Notes: a model not told the origin generated them from the sequence alone. A stretch of 64,000 nt of DNA from OPU3-GD-OMZ sp964515235 (GCA_964515235.1 CAZEVO010000007.1:1-64000); one strand, 5' to 3'; shown: positions 36,237 to 45,691, counted from the stretch's first letter. Numbers and translations are program-made.

Positions 36237-37331
36237 ATGACAACGCCTTCAGAATTTTCCCAATCGAATATTTTTAAAGACTGGATTAAACATTTATTGC
36301 CTAATCTTCAGGCGGCTAATTTGGCAATTATTTTATTTGCTGGGTTTGGTCTGATTTATTTATTGGCAGATTTATTGTTGCCTGTTTTTGCCGCAATTGT
36401 GATCGCTTATTTGTTGGAAGGTCTTGTTCAGTATGCTGAGAAAAAAGATTTACCACGTATGCCTTGTGTTTTAGTTGTTTTTTCGGCATTTATTGCTTTT
36501 TTAGGCTTTGTTTTGTTTGTGTTGATTCCGATGGTTTATAAACAAACTATCCAGTTAATTGAGCGGATTCCGAATATGATTTCGGCACTACAAATGAAAG
36601 TCATGAGTTTGCCGGATATGTATCCTGAGTTAGTGAATCAGGAACAGGTTTTGGAGATTATGGAATCTCTGCAAAGAGAAATTATTCAGTATGGTCAAGA
36701 TGTTTTAACTGTTTCTGCAGCTTCATTGGTGAGTGTGGTTACAGCGGTTATTTTTCTTATTCTGTTACCAGTAGTCGTATTCTTTATGTTAAAAGATAAA
36801 GCGCAAATACTGGTTTGGTTTGGTCGGTTTTTACCTAAAGAACGGTTGCTTTCTTTACGAGTATGGAAGGAGGTTGATATTCAAATTGGCCGGTATATTC
36901 GCGGGAAATTTTTTGAAGTGTTCCTTCTGTGGGTGGCGAGTTTTCTGACTTTCAGTATTATCGGCTTAAATTATTCAATGTTGTTAGCTGTATTCATGGG
37001 GTTATCAGTCATTATCCCTTATGTCGGTGCAACATTAGTAACGGTACCGGTTTTAGGGGTAGCCTTATTTCAATGGGGTTTTTCTTCAGAGTTTTTTTAT
37101 GCGGCAACTGCGTATTCGATTATACAGGCTATTGATGGGGTGGTTTTAGTACCGTTGTTATTTTCAGAGGCGGTCAATATTCATCCGATAGCGATTATTG
37201 TTGCGATTCTCTTTTTTGGTGGTATTTGGGGGATGTGGGGCGTGTTTTTTGCGATTCCTTTGGCGACGGTAGTGCAGGTCGTGTTGACGGCTTGGCCAAA
37301 AGTGAAAGATGAAAATGTTGTGATGCGATGA
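36237..37331 (+). CDS. AI-2E (PerM)-family membrane transporter
   Basis: A 364-residue inner-membrane protein of the AI-2E/PerM family. It has an N-terminal helix pair (AIILFAGFGLIYLLADLLLP, FAAIVIAYLLEGLVQ), a third helix (LVVFSAFIAFLGFVLFVLIP), a soluble stretch to about residue 160, and then the conserved VVFFMLKDKAQIL, GRYIRGKFFEVF and IPYVGATLVTVPV segments. Members are variously described as permeases or ion antiporters, so the substrate cannot be named. It is divergent from nrdA and convergent with bcp. Confidence 0.88.
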   Translation: MTTPSEFSQSNIFKDWIKHLLPNLQAANLAIILFAGFGLIYLLADLLLPVFAAIVIAYLLEGLVQYAEKKDLPRMPCVLVVFSAFIAFLGFVLFVLIPMVYKQTIQLIERIPNMISALQMKVMSLPDMYPELVNQEQVLEIMESLQREIIQYGQDVLTVSAASLVSVVTAVIFLILLPVVVFFMLKDKAQILVWFGRFLPKERLLSLRVWKEVDIQIGRYIRGKFFEVFLLWVASFLTFSIIGLNYSMLLAVFMGLSVIIPYVGATLVTVPVLGVALFQWGFSSEFFYAATAYSIIQAIDGVVLVPLLFSEAVNIHPIAIIVAILFFGGIWGMWGVFFAIPLATVVQVVLTAWPKVKDENVVMR

Positions 37332-37332
37332 G

Positions 37333-37349
37333 AACCAGCGTGACTGGTT
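37333..37349. terminator. Hairpin between convergent perM-like gene and bcp
   Basis: AACCAG-CGTGA-CTGGTT, a 6-bp stem directly after the perM stop, followed by TTATTTTGCTTT. It is a weak terminator candidate. Confidence 0.4.
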
Positions 37350-37380
37350 TCAGGGTTATTTTGCTTTAAAAATTAATACT

Positions 37381-37851
37381 TTAGTCCAGTGATTTGATGT
37401 GTGTAAGGACAGTGTTGACATGGTCTTTGACTCGGATTTTACGCCATTCGCCAATTAATATGCCGTTTTCATCAATTAAGAATGTACTGCGTTCGATGCC
37501 TCTGACTTGTTTCCCATACATGTTTTTCATTTTGATAACATCAAAAAGATTGCACAGGGTTTCATCGGTGTCAGAGATTAATTCAAATGGGAATTGGTGT
37601 TTAGCTTTGAAGTTTTCATGGACGCGGAGCGTATCCCGGGAGACGCCAAAGATCATCGTGTTATGAGCGTTAAATTCTGCGCTATGATCGCGAAAATTTT
37701 GTCCTTCTGTCGTGCAGCCAGGAGTGTTATCTTTCGGGTAAAAGTAAAGGATAATCTTTTTCCCCCGTAAGTCAGATAAATTTGTGGTAGTTTCGTTAGT
37801 GGCAGAGACTTCAAAATCAGTCACGTGCTGTCCAATTTCTAGGGTCGGCAT
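37381..37851 (-). CDS. bcp: Thioredoxin-dependent peroxiredoxin (Bcp/PrxQ)
   Basis: A 156-residue peroxiredoxin of the BCP/PrxQ group, which reduces peroxides. The peroxidatic cysteine is C46 in YPKDNTPGCTTEGQNFRD. The resolving cysteine found five residues later in E. coli BCP is replaced by glutamine (Q51). Another cysteine remains at residue 100 (ETLCNLF), equivalent to the third cysteine of E. coli BCP. The enzyme therefore probably works as a one-cysteine type or uses C100. Otherwise typical: IILYFYPKD, FGVSRDTL, RSTFLIDENGI. Confidence 0.95.
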   Translation of the reverse strand: MPTLEIGQHVTDFEVSATNETTTNLSDLRGKKIILYFYPKDNTPGCTTEGQNFRDHSAEFNAHNTMIFGVSRDTLRVHENFKAKHQFPFELISDTDETLCNLFDVIKMKNMYGKQVRGIERSTFLIDENGILIGEWRKIRVKDHVNTVLTHIKSLD

Positions 37852-38079
37852 AGTTTATCAATAGAAGTAGTAACAAAAATATAATGGGTGCCATCATACC
37901 GTGATAGTCACCGTTTGGGGGATAAGTTTAGGCTACTATATCATTCAGTCGATGAATTTATTTCCAGAAAGTGTTGAGCCATAGTATTATTCTGGATAAT
38001 CATGGTGACTGTAATGATTAGTTTATGTTAATTGACCGTGTGTTTTTATCGGGTGCTCTAAATGTAAGAGGTGGTAAAG

Positions 38080-38912
38080 ATGAAAGATAAGAACAATCAG
38101 AATGAAGGGCAGGGTGAAGAGTTTCCTTCATTTGATTATGAAGTGCCAGAGCCAGATTCTACTCAGTTGGAAGACGATGTTAGCCAGCGTAGTCAAGATA
38201 ATGAGGGACATGTAGAGCATTTGCAACGTGAAACAGATGAGGCGTTGCTTCGATTAGATGGGCGTATGCAGAGTTATGAAAGGCAAAGTATTGAAAAGAG
38301 TCAGATGGCAAGTACCAGAGCATTGACTTTGTCATGGGTTAATTTGGTTTTACTGATTGTTTTTGTGTTCTTTGGTGCCTCGTGGTATTCGAATGTTAAT
38401 GTGTTAATTAATAAGAACCCATCAGAGGGGCTTAACGAGTTAACGGATAAGCAAAATAAATTAACGTATAAAATTCAATTATTATCAGAGCAAGTTGAAA
38501 GTGTTCTTAAAATGGCAAAGGNNNNNNNNNNNNNNNNNNNNNNNNNNNNNNNNNNNNNNNNNNNNNNNNNNNNNNNNNNNNNNNNNNNNNNNNNNNNNNN
38601 NNNNNNNNNNNNNNNNNNNNNAAGGCGCGGGAGTCAGTGATAAATAATCAGTTAATAATTGAGCAACCGATTGCAGGACAATGGATTGTGAGCTTATTTT
38701 CTTTTAAAGAAGAGGTCGTTGCGCAGCAACAGGCAATGAAGTTGTTTGATCAGGGCATACAAGTTGCAATTTCGACGGTACAAGTGTCTGGTGTTGTTTG
38801 GTATCGGCTTTATGTCGGCGGCTTTATCAGTAAACATGATGCAGAGGCTTATGCAGAGCAAACTCGGACAATGCTAGGACTTAAGCTCGCTTGGGTGGCG
38901 CAAGCGCAATAG
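38080..38912 (+). CDS. Membrane-anchored SPOR-domain protein (interrupted by scaffold gap)
   Basis: I read this as one gene cut by 100 N. The first part has an acidic cytoplasmic N terminus, a charged stretch, a single membrane helix (LSWVNLVLLIVFVFFGASWY, near residues 86-105) and a coiled-coil-like periplasmic segment ending VESVLKMAK. After the gap, in another frame, come KARESVINN and then a SPOR-type repeat: GQWIVSLFSFKEEVVAQ, VSGVVWYRLYVGGF, ISKHDAEAYA. SPOR domains bind denuded peptidoglycan at division sites. The start ATG 38080 follows AAGAGG by 8 bases. No close named homologue is recognised; it could be DamX-like. Confidence 0.75.
38522..38621. other. Scaffold gap (100 N) inside the SPOR-domain gene
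   Basis: Exactly 100 N. The two flanks are in different frames, so the true length differs from 100. Confidence 0.99.
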
Positions 38913-38961
38913 TGTAATCGTGTAAGTTGGTTGTCATTTTGGGTATTGAGAGGGTGGAGCC

Positions 38962-39855
38962 ATGACTAAGAAACTGGTAGTAGCAATATCATCACGAGCA
39001 CTTTTTAATTTGGATGAGTCTCATTATGTCTTTGAGACAGAAGGAAAAGAGGCTTTTTGTCGGTATCAGATCGCTAATGAAAATAAGGTGTTGGAACCGG
39101 GTTTTGGTTACCGATTGGTTAAAAAATTACTTTTACTTAATGATTTTTTTCCTAATGAGCCATTGGTTGAGGTGATTCTGATTTCACAAAATAGTGCTGA
39201 TACCGGATTGCGTATTTTTAATGCAATAGCAGCACATAATCTGGCTATAACACGTGCTGCTTTTTCTAGCGGGCGCTCACCTTACCTTTATATTCCGGCC
39301 TTTGGGGCAGATCTTTTTTTATCAGCTAATGCTGAAGATGTTGTGAATACTTTAAATGCTGGTTATGCCGCGGCGACTATTTTGTCTCCGGCAAGTAGTG
39401 ATAAACATCCGGATCAGTTACGGATTGCCTTTGATGGTGACGCCGTTTTATTTTCAGATGAATCAGAGCGAATTTTTCAAGAGCAAGGGCTTACGGCATT
39501 TACGGAGAATGAGCGTTTAGCAGCTGATCAGCCATTAAGCGGTGGACCCTTTAAGAATTTTTTAGCAGCGTTACATCATGTACAGAGTCATTTTGGGGAG
39601 GAGTCTGTGCCTATTCGAACGGCCCTAGTGACAGCGCGTGCAGCGCCTGCGCATGAGCGTGTAGTACGAACTTTTAGAGCTTGGGATATCAGGATTGATG
39701 AAGCAATGTTTCTAGGAGGGCGAGAAAAGGGACCTTTTTTGGATGCGTTTGGGGCAGATATTTTCTTTGATGATCAAAAAGGACATTGTGATTCTGCTAG
39801 CCAGCATGTGGTTTCAGCACATGTTCCACACGGTGTAGTTAATCAGAAAACATGA
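38962..39855 (+). CDS. Cytosolic 5'-nucleotidase (NT5C1-type)
   Basis: A 297-residue protein of the bacterial family related to animal cytosolic 5'-nucleotidase I. Landmarks are LVVAISSRALFNLDESHYVF, SQNSADTGLRIFNAI, LFLSANAEDV, the HAD-like acidic FDGDAVLFSDESERIF near residues 157-172 and MFLGGREKGPFLDAFGADIFFDDQ near 252-275. It is expected to dephosphorylate nucleoside monophosphates in the cytoplasm; its preferred base is unknown. The last 17 bases overlap the convergent epmB gene, and a 10-bp inverted repeat lies in the overlap. Confidence 0.88.
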   Translation: MTKKLVVAISSRALFNLDESHYVFETEGKEAFCRYQIANENKVLEPGFGYRLVKKLLLLNDFFPNEPLVEVILISQNSADTGLRIFNAIAAHNLAITRAAFSSGRSPYLYIPAFGADLFLSANAEDVVNTLNAGYAAATILSPASSDKHPDQLRIAFDGDAVLFSDESERIFQEQGLTAFTENERLAADQPLSGGPFKNFLAALHHVQSHFGEESVPIRTALVTARAAPAHERVVRTFRAWDIRIDEAMFLGGREKGPFLDAFGADIFFDDQKGHCDSASQHVVSAHVPHGVVNQKT

Positions 39856-40894
39856 GATTTTCTGATTCAGGCGTTAATTGAAGGTTGAGTAATGTTTTAG
39901 CCGGCTTCCCAGGTTGCTCTTGTACCAATTGTGGAACCAAGTATCCCGGCAAGGTATTTCTCAGTGTGTTGACTAAGGTGATAGCCTCTTGTATTGGAAT
40001 ATTGAAATGTTGAGTGCCTGTGACCTTGTCAAGGACATGGAGGTAATAAGGTTGAATATTCGCATCGAAAAGTGTTTCGCTGAGTTGTTGTAAGGTGTTA
40101 ACAGAATTATTAATGTTTTTTAATAACACAGATTGATTGAGTACGGTGTATTCATTTTGGATAAATTGTTTCGTTACTGCCTGAATCGAACTATTTATTT
40201 CATTGGGGTGATTGCTGTGTAATACGATAATGATTTTTTTATCCGTTTGGTTGAGGAGTGTTATAAGTTCGGGAGTAATGCGGTCTGGTAAAACAATCGG
40301 AACTCGGGTATGAATTCGGATTCGGTTGATGTGTTTGATCTCTTTTATGGCGCTCAATAATTGTTTTAAGCGGGTATCACTTAGAATAAGTGGGTCGCCG
40401 CCACTTAGAATAATCTCAGTAATCTCGGAGTTTTTCTGTAAGTAATCAATAGCATTGTGTTCATCACCCCGTCGTAACTGCTGGTCAGCGTATGGAAATT
40501 CTTTTCTAAAGCAATAGCGGCAATTTATGGCGCAACTGCCGGTGTTGATCAGTAATGCTCTACCATGGTATTTGTGGATAATGCCAGGATTAGCGATCGC
40601 AGCAAGCTCTCCGGTCGGGTCATTATTGTATTGTGCGTTACGAATAAGCTCATAACTCAAGGGGAGAACCTGAAGTAATAATGGGTCGTTTGGATCATTC
40701 TTTTTGATCCGATTAGCGTAACTCTGTGGTACGCGTAAGGCGAATTTTTCAGTTGCTTGTTGAGAAATTGGGAGATCTTTCGGGTTTAGGTTTAGGAATT
40801 GGCAAAGGTCAGTTGTGTTAGTAAAAGCAGTTGCTAATTGTTGTTGCCAACTTTGGGGTGTGAGTGATGTTTTTGACACAGATTCAGAAGTCAT
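39839..40894 (-). CDS. epmB: EF-P (R)-beta-lysylation protein, lysine 2,3-aminomutase EpmB
   Basis: EpmB is a radical-SAM, PLP-dependent enzyme that turns L-alpha-lysine into (R)-beta-lysine for EF-P modification. The 351-residue product has the Fe-S motif CAINCRYCFRKEFPY (CX3CX2C, near residues 117-131), ILSGGDPLILSD, IHTRVPIVLP and the C-terminal LHVLDKVTGTQHF. Length fits EpmB rather than the longer catabolic KamA. It is divergent from efp, and epmA follows efp, so the modification set is together. Confidence 0.96.
   Translation of the reverse strand: MTSESVSKTSLTPQSWQQQLATAFTNTTDLCQFLNLNPKDLPISQQATEKFALRVPQSYANRIKKNDPNDPLLLQVLPLSYELIRNAQYNNDPTGELAAIANPGIIHKYHGRALLINTGSCAINCRYCFRKEFPYADQQLRRGDEHNAIDYLQKNSEITEIILSGGDPLILSDTRLKQLLSAIKEIKHINRIRIHTRVPIVLPDRITPELITLLNQTDKKIIIVLHSNHPNEINSSIQAVTKQFIQNEYTVLNQSVLLKNINNSVNTLQQLSETLFDANIQPYYLHVLDKVTGTQHFNIPIQEAITLVNTLRNTLPGYLVPQLVQEQPGKPAKTLLNLQLTPESENLMFSD
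39841..39867. terminator. Inverted repeat in the overlap of convergent genes
   Basis: AATCAGAAAA (39841-39850) and TTTTCTGATT (39858-39867) are perfect reverse complements with a 7-base loop. The repeat spans the last codons of both the 5'-nucleotidase gene and epmB. It may act as a bidirectional terminator, though the stem is AT-rich. Confidence 0.5.
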
Positions 40895-41074
40895 AGTAGG
40901 AGGCTTTGTTGATAGCGGAATTGGAGAAAATGAGTATTTTAAAAGTGGGTAGACGATATACCATAGTAATGATTGTCAGCAATAATTTTATTTCTTTAAG
41001 GTCTCTATAAATAGCCGTTTTTTGTTATAGCGATTATAATGATAGGATTTGAAGCGTTTTCCAAGAGGGTATCA

Positions 41075-41644
41075 ATGGCCAGTTATAGTACCAATGAGTT
41101 TAAAGGGGGATTAAAAATCATGCTTGATAATGATCCTTGTGCAATTATTGAGAATGAATTTGTTAAACCCGGAAAAGGACAAGCCTTTAGCCGTGTAAAA
41201 ATCAGGAATTTGAAAACAGGGCGGGTAATAGAAAGAACCTTTAAGTCAGGTGAATCTGTTGAGGCTGCCGATGTTGTCGAAATTGAAATGCAGTTCCTTT
41301 ATAACGATGGTGAGTTTTGGCATTTCATGGTGCCTGACACGTTTGAGCAATACTCTGCCGGTGAAAAAGCGCTGGGGGATGCAAAAATTTGGCTTAAAGA
41401 TCAGGATGTTTGTACGGTTACTTTATGGAATGATCAACCGTTGTCAGTTACGCCGCCTAACTTTGTAGAATTAACTATTACTGAAACAGACCCTGGATTA
41501 AAAGGCGATACTTCGGGGGGAGGAGGAAAACCAGCTACATTAGAAACCGGTGCAGTTGTTCGAGTGCCTTTATTTGTTCAGATTGGTGAGTTAATTAAGG
41601 TAGATACCCGTAAAGGGGAATATGTTGGTCGATCAAAGGAGTAG
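41075..41644 (+). CDS. efp: Elongation factor P
   Basis: EF-P relieves ribosome stalling at polyproline. The 189-residue protein starts MASYSTNEFKGGLKIMLDND and carries the modified lysine in the loop KPGKGQAF near residue 34, as in the beta-lysylated EF-P of E. coli. The C-terminal SVTPPNFVELTITETDPGLK and GAVVRVPLFVQIGE are standard. ATG 41075 after AAGAGGG is chosen over an upstream ATG at 41039. The last 23 bases overlap epmA. Confidence 0.98.
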   Translation: MASYSTNEFKGGLKIMLDNDPCAIIENEFVKPGKGQAFSRVKIRNLKTGRVIERTFKSGESVEAADVVEIEMQFLYNDGEFWHFMVPDTFEQYSAGEKALGDAKIWLKDQDVCTVTLWNDQPLSVTPPNFVELTITETDPGLKGDTSGGGGKPATLETGAVVRVPLFVQIGELIKVDTRKGEYVGRSKE

Positions 41645-42623
41645 CAAGGGCTTTTTTTGGGAGCCGAGTAGTTCGTTAGAGGTCTTGCAGTTACGTGCAG
41701 AGGTTTATGCCTCAATTAGAGATTTTTTTAATGATCGGGGTGTTTTAGAGGTGGAAACGCCACTATTAAGTCGGGCGAGTGGTACTGAGCCGACGATTCA
41801 GTTTTTTAAAACGGATGACCACAGTGGGTTAAAGCAGCAGACATTGTTTCTTCAGACTTCACCGGAATTTGCGATGAAGCGGTTACTTGTGGCGGGTAGT
41901 GGTTCCATTTTTCAAATATGTAAGGCTTTTAGGCAAGGAGAAGTAGGGCGATTGCATAATCCTGAATTTACATTATTGGAATGGTACCGTGTCGGCTATG
42001 ATTTGGATTTACTAATGGAGGAAACAACTGCTTTGTTAGTTGATTTACTTCCTTCATTAGCGGGTCAGAAAGTAATAAAGGTACCGTATGATGTGATTTT
42101 TAAAGATGCGGTGGGTGTGGATCCTTTGTCGTCATCAGTAACAGATTTTAGTCGCGCAGCGGAACGGTTTGACTTGCGGGATGCAGTGTCTGTTTGTGGC
42201 CAAGAACACTCAAAATGGTTGGATTTTTTGTTTTCTTGTATCGTGCAACCGGGATTAAAGAAGACCCCGTTGGTCATGGTTTATGACTATCCTGCCTGTC
42301 AAGCATCATTGGCACGTTTGAAACAAGAGGATGAAACAGTCTGTCAACGTTTTGAGGTTTTTGTCCACGGTATTGAATTAGGGAATGGTTTTTTTGAACT
42401 GAGCGATCCTGTTGAGCAGAGTGATCGATTTGATCGTGAGATAGCGTATCGTAAACATAGCGCTTTGCCAGCCGTGGTAAAAGATCAACGATTGATTGCT
42501 GCTCTTGAAAAGGGTTTGCCGGATTGTTCAGGGATTGCCTTAGGTATTGATCGGTTATTGATGATTCGTGCCGGGGTTGATGATATTTCTGAAGTGTTAT
42601 CTTTTGGCTTTGGCAGAGCTTGA
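41622..42623 (+). CDS. epmA: EF-P lysyl-lysine ligase EpmA (GenX/PoxA)
   Basis: EpmA is a class II lysyl-tRNA synthetase paralogue without an anticodon domain. It attaches (R)-beta-lysine to EF-P Lys34. The 333-residue product has ETPLLSRASGTEPTI, motif 2 FRQGEVGRLHNPEFTLLEW, ELGNGFFEL and motif 3 GIALGIDRLLMI. The ATG lies inside the end of efp, just after AGGGGAA, so the substrate protein and its ligase are translationally coupled. EpmC (hydroxylation) is not in the window. Confidence 0.96.
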   Translation: MLVDQRSSKGFFWEPSSSLEVLQLRAEVYASIRDFFNDRGVLEVETPLLSRASGTEPTIQFFKTDDHSGLKQQTLFLQTSPEFAMKRLLVAGSGSIFQICKAFRQGEVGRLHNPEFTLLEWYRVGYDLDLLMEETTALLVDLLPSLAGQKVIKVPYDVIFKDAVGVDPLSSSVTDFSRAAERFDLRDAVSVCGQEHSKWLDFLFSCIVQPGLKKTPLVMVYDYPACQASLARLKQEDETVCQRFEVFVHGIELGNGFFELSDPVEQSDRFDREIAYRKHSALPAVVKDQRLIAALEKGLPDCSGIALGIDRLLMIRAGVDDISEVLSFGFGRA

Positions 42624-42704
42624 TTATTTGCCGCTAACCATTCGATTATAGTGTTATTATCTTATTTTTGAGTATTTTATGGATCGGATCAAGACATCAT
42701 CGTT

Positions 42705-44587
42705 ATGAAAGCAGTTGTAGCTCTAATTTATCTGGCGCTGATTTTTGTGCAGATTTCGCCGGTAAAAGCAGAAGATTCATTTGTTGTTGAGGAAATAAAA
42801 GTTAACGGTCTGCAGCGTATTGCAGCTGGTACTGTTTATAATTATTTACCCGTTACTGTGGGTCAGCGTTTTTATCTGAATCAGATTGCGCCAACGATGA
42901 ATGGCTTGTTTAAAACTGGCTTTTTTAAAGATATTAATTTGGTTCGAGCAGGTAATATCCTAGTCATTAATGTTATAGAACGGCCCTCCATCGCGAGAAT
43001 AATTTTTAAAGGTAATATTGATTTAAGCGATGAGGTATTAGAGGAAGCACTGACTAAAATTGGTTTGTCTGAGGGTAAGGTCTTTAACCGTCAAGTACTG
43101 GAGCAAGTTGAGAAGGAATTACGGAGGCAGTATTTTAGCCACGGTAAATATGGTCTTCGATTAGAAACCGAGATTGCAAATTTAACCCGTAATCGCGTCG
43201 GAATTAAGGTTGAAATTTCGGAAGGTAGTGTCGCGACGATTAAGAAAATAAATGTGGTCGGTAACAGTCAGTTTGCTAGTGATATATTGCTTAAAGAATT
43301 TCAATTGACAACTTCTAATTGGTTGTCCTTTTACACTAAAGATGATCAATATTCAAAACAAAAGTTAGCTGCTGACCTAGAGCGGCTAAGTTCTTATTAT
43401 TTGGATCGGGGTTATATAAATTTTAAAGTTGACTCAACGCAAGTGGCAATTACGCCTGATAAGAAAGCGATCTACATTACGGTCAACGTGAATGAAGGTG
43501 ATTTATTTACCTTAGATAAAGTGCGACTAACAGGTAACTTAGTTGTAGAGCCTGAAGAGCTTATTCAGTTGGTTCAAGTTGGTCCTGAAGAAGTCTTTTC
43601 ACGTAAGCGTGCGACTGAAACGTCTAAACTTATTTCCGATCGCTTAGGAGAAGAAGGATACGTGTTTGCAAATGTTAATATGATTCCGGAAATAGATAAC
43701 GAACATAAGACAATTGATATGACCTTTTTTGTTGATCCTGGGAAAAAGGTTTATGTTCGTCATGTCAATATTGCAGGTAATACGACTAGTCGTGACGAAG
43801 TATTGCGCCGAGAAATGCGGCAAATGGAGTCGGCGATTGCTTCGACGACTAAAATTGAGCGCTCTAAAGTGCGCTTGCAACAATTAGGTTTTTTTGAGCA
43901 AGTTACAGTAGAAACACCGCCGGTGGTCGGAGCGGCTGATGAAATAGATGTGAATTACAAGGTGGTTGAGAAAGCATCTGGCAACTTGATGGCAGGATTT
44001 GGTTTTTCCCAAACACAGGGGCTGGTTTTAAATGCCAGTGTGTCACAGAATAATGTATTGGGTTCTGGTAAACGGCTTGATCTTAATTTTAATAATAGTG
44101 ATGTGACTACCGTTTATAGTTTTGGTTTTTATAATCCTTATTTTACTGATGATGGTATTAGTTTGGGGTATAACTTAGGCTGGCGAGAAACTAATTCTCG
44201 GAATGCAAATACCGCATTTTTTACGATGGATTCAGCAAATGCATCGATGAATTTTGGTGTTCCTGTGAATGAGACTGATCGGCTTCAGTTTAATTTTGAT
44301 ATTAAACAACAAAAGTTAAAAGATTACACGGAAGGGACTTCTGTNNNNNNNNNNNNNNNNNNNNNNNNNNNNNNNNNNNNNNNNNNNNNNNNNNNNNNNN
44401 NNNNNNNNNNNNNNNNNNNNNNNNNNNNNNNNNNNNNNNNNNNNAGTACATGCGGTTCTCATTTGGTCTGTCAGGGACTTGGTTGTCACCGTTTGGTGCG
44501 ATTACAGTTAGTGCTGCAATGCCGATGAATACGGATGAAAATGATGATGAACAAAGATTTCAGTTTTCTATGGGGTCAAACTTTTAA
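42705..44587 (+). CDS. bamA: Outer membrane protein assembly factor BamA (interrupted by scaffold gap)
   Basis: BamA inserts beta-barrel proteins into the outer membrane. A signal peptide (MKAVVALIYLALIFVQISPVKA) is followed by five POTRA repeats to about residue 350 (VEEIKVNGLQRIAAGTVY begins the first; VNIAGNTTSRDEVLRREMRQMES marks the last). The beta-barrel then starts. A 100-N run (44345-44444) removes the middle of the barrel. After it, in another frame, the final strands appear (MRFSFGLSGTWLSPFGAITV, QRFQFSMGSNF) with the C-terminal Phe typical of outer membrane barrels. About 593 residues are visible against roughly 750-800, so the true gap is several hundred bases. Confidence 0.95.
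44345..44444. other. Scaffold gap (100 N) inside bamA
   Basis: Exactly 100 N. Frames differ on the two sides and much of the barrel is missing, so the real gap is longer. Confidence 0.99.
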
Positions 44588-44671
44588 ATTTAAGGAGTGG
44601 GTATGTTAATATTTACCCCGAATAGATATTACGAAAAAAAAATTTAACTACGAAAAACTTTTGAGGATGAG

Positions 44672-45175
44672 ATGAGCAGATATTTAGTGGTTTTAATGGG
44701 TTTGTTACTGTTTTCAGGGATGGCCAACGCGGAGTTAAAAATTGGTTATGTCAACATACTTAAAGTACTTGATAAGGCACCACAAATGAAGGTTGCTAAA
44801 AAGAATTTGGAGAAAGAATTTGCACCTCGTGAAAAACATCTTCAGGCACAGCAGAAAGAAATTAAGGCTTTAGAAGATAAATTAAAACGTGATTCCAGTA
44901 TTATGAGCGAATCTGAAAAGCGTAAAATAGATCGAGAGATCCTAACTAAAACACGTGATGCCAAGCGTTCTATGGGTGAATTCAGAGAAGATTTCTCTCG
45001 TCGCCGTAATGAGGAATTAGAAAAATTACAACGACAAATTTATGAAGCAAGTCAGGCTTTGGGCAAAGAAGAAGGGTTTGATTTGTTAATTCGTGATGGT
45101 GTGTTATTTGTTGGTGAAAAAGCTGATGTGACTGAGTTAGTTCAGAAGAAGTTGGCTACCATGAAAGGGAATTAA
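44672..45175 (+). CDS. skp: Periplasmic chaperone Skp/OmpH
   Basis: Skp is a trimeric periplasmic chaperone that holds unfolded outer membrane proteins for the Bam complex. The 167-residue product has a signal peptide (MSRYLVVLMGLLLFSGMANA), the mature start ELKIGYVNILKVLDKAPQ, and a long charged coiled coil (residues about 45-125) rich in Lys, Glu and Arg. The ATG follows GAGGATGAG. It sits directly after bamA, the conserved order. lpxD, normally next, is absent. Confidence 0.94.
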   Translation: MSRYLVVLMGLLLFSGMANAELKIGYVNILKVLDKAPQMKVAKKNLEKEFAPREKHLQAQQKEIKALEDKLKRDSSIMSESEKRKIDREILTKTRDAKRSMGEFREDFSRRRNEELEKLQRQIYEASQALGKEEGFDLLIRDGVLFVGEKADVTELVQKKLATMKGN

Positions 45176-45244
45176 GTCGTTCTCTAGTGAAGGCGTAGTG
45201 ATACGCTGTTAATACCATGGCGTTTTACAGATAAATAAGGAAAA

Positions 45245-45691
45245 TTGACGTTGGATATTCATGAAATTCAAGAGTTCTTGCCGCATCGCTATCCATTCTT
45301 GCTGGTTGACCGGGTTGTTGAGTGTGAACCGGGTCAACGGTTATTGGCAATTAAGAATGTAACCTATAATGAGCCTTTTTTCCAAGGGCATTTTCCACAT
45401 CAAGCGATTATGCCAGGTGTGTTAATTATGGAGGCTTTGGCGCAAGCAACAGGTTTGTTAGCATCTAAAAGTGTTCCTGATGAACTAGGGCGAGGTGTGA
45501 CCTATTATTTAGTTGGTTTGGATAAGGTGCGATTTAAGCGTCCGGTTGTTCCAGGGGATCAATTAAAGTTGGAGGTGATCTACCTTAAGGACAAGCGTAA
45601 TATATGGTCGTTTTCTTGCCGTGCAGAAGTTGAAGGTGAGTTTGTTGCTAGCGCTAATATTATGTGTGCAGCCTCGAGGGCAGATGATTGA
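45245..45691 (+). CDS. fabZ: 3-hydroxyacyl-ACP dehydratase FabZ
   Basis: FabZ dehydrates 3-hydroxyacyl-ACP in fatty acid elongation and competes with LPS synthesis for 3-hydroxyacyl chains. The 148-residue hot-dog protein has IQEFLPHRYPFLLVDRV, the catalytic His in FFQGHFPHQAIMPGVL and Glu in MEALAQ. The start is TTG 45245, with AAGG four bases before; a TTG two codons on is the alternative. Its TGA overlaps the lpxA TTG by four bases. Confidence 0.96.
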   Translation: MTLDIHEIQEFLPHRYPFLLVDRVVECEPGQRLLAIKNVTYNEPFFQGHFPHQAIMPGVLIMEALAQATGLLASKSVPDELGRGVTYYLVGLDKVRFKRPVVPGDQLKLEVIYLKDKRNIWSFSCRAEVEGEFVASANIMCAASRADD

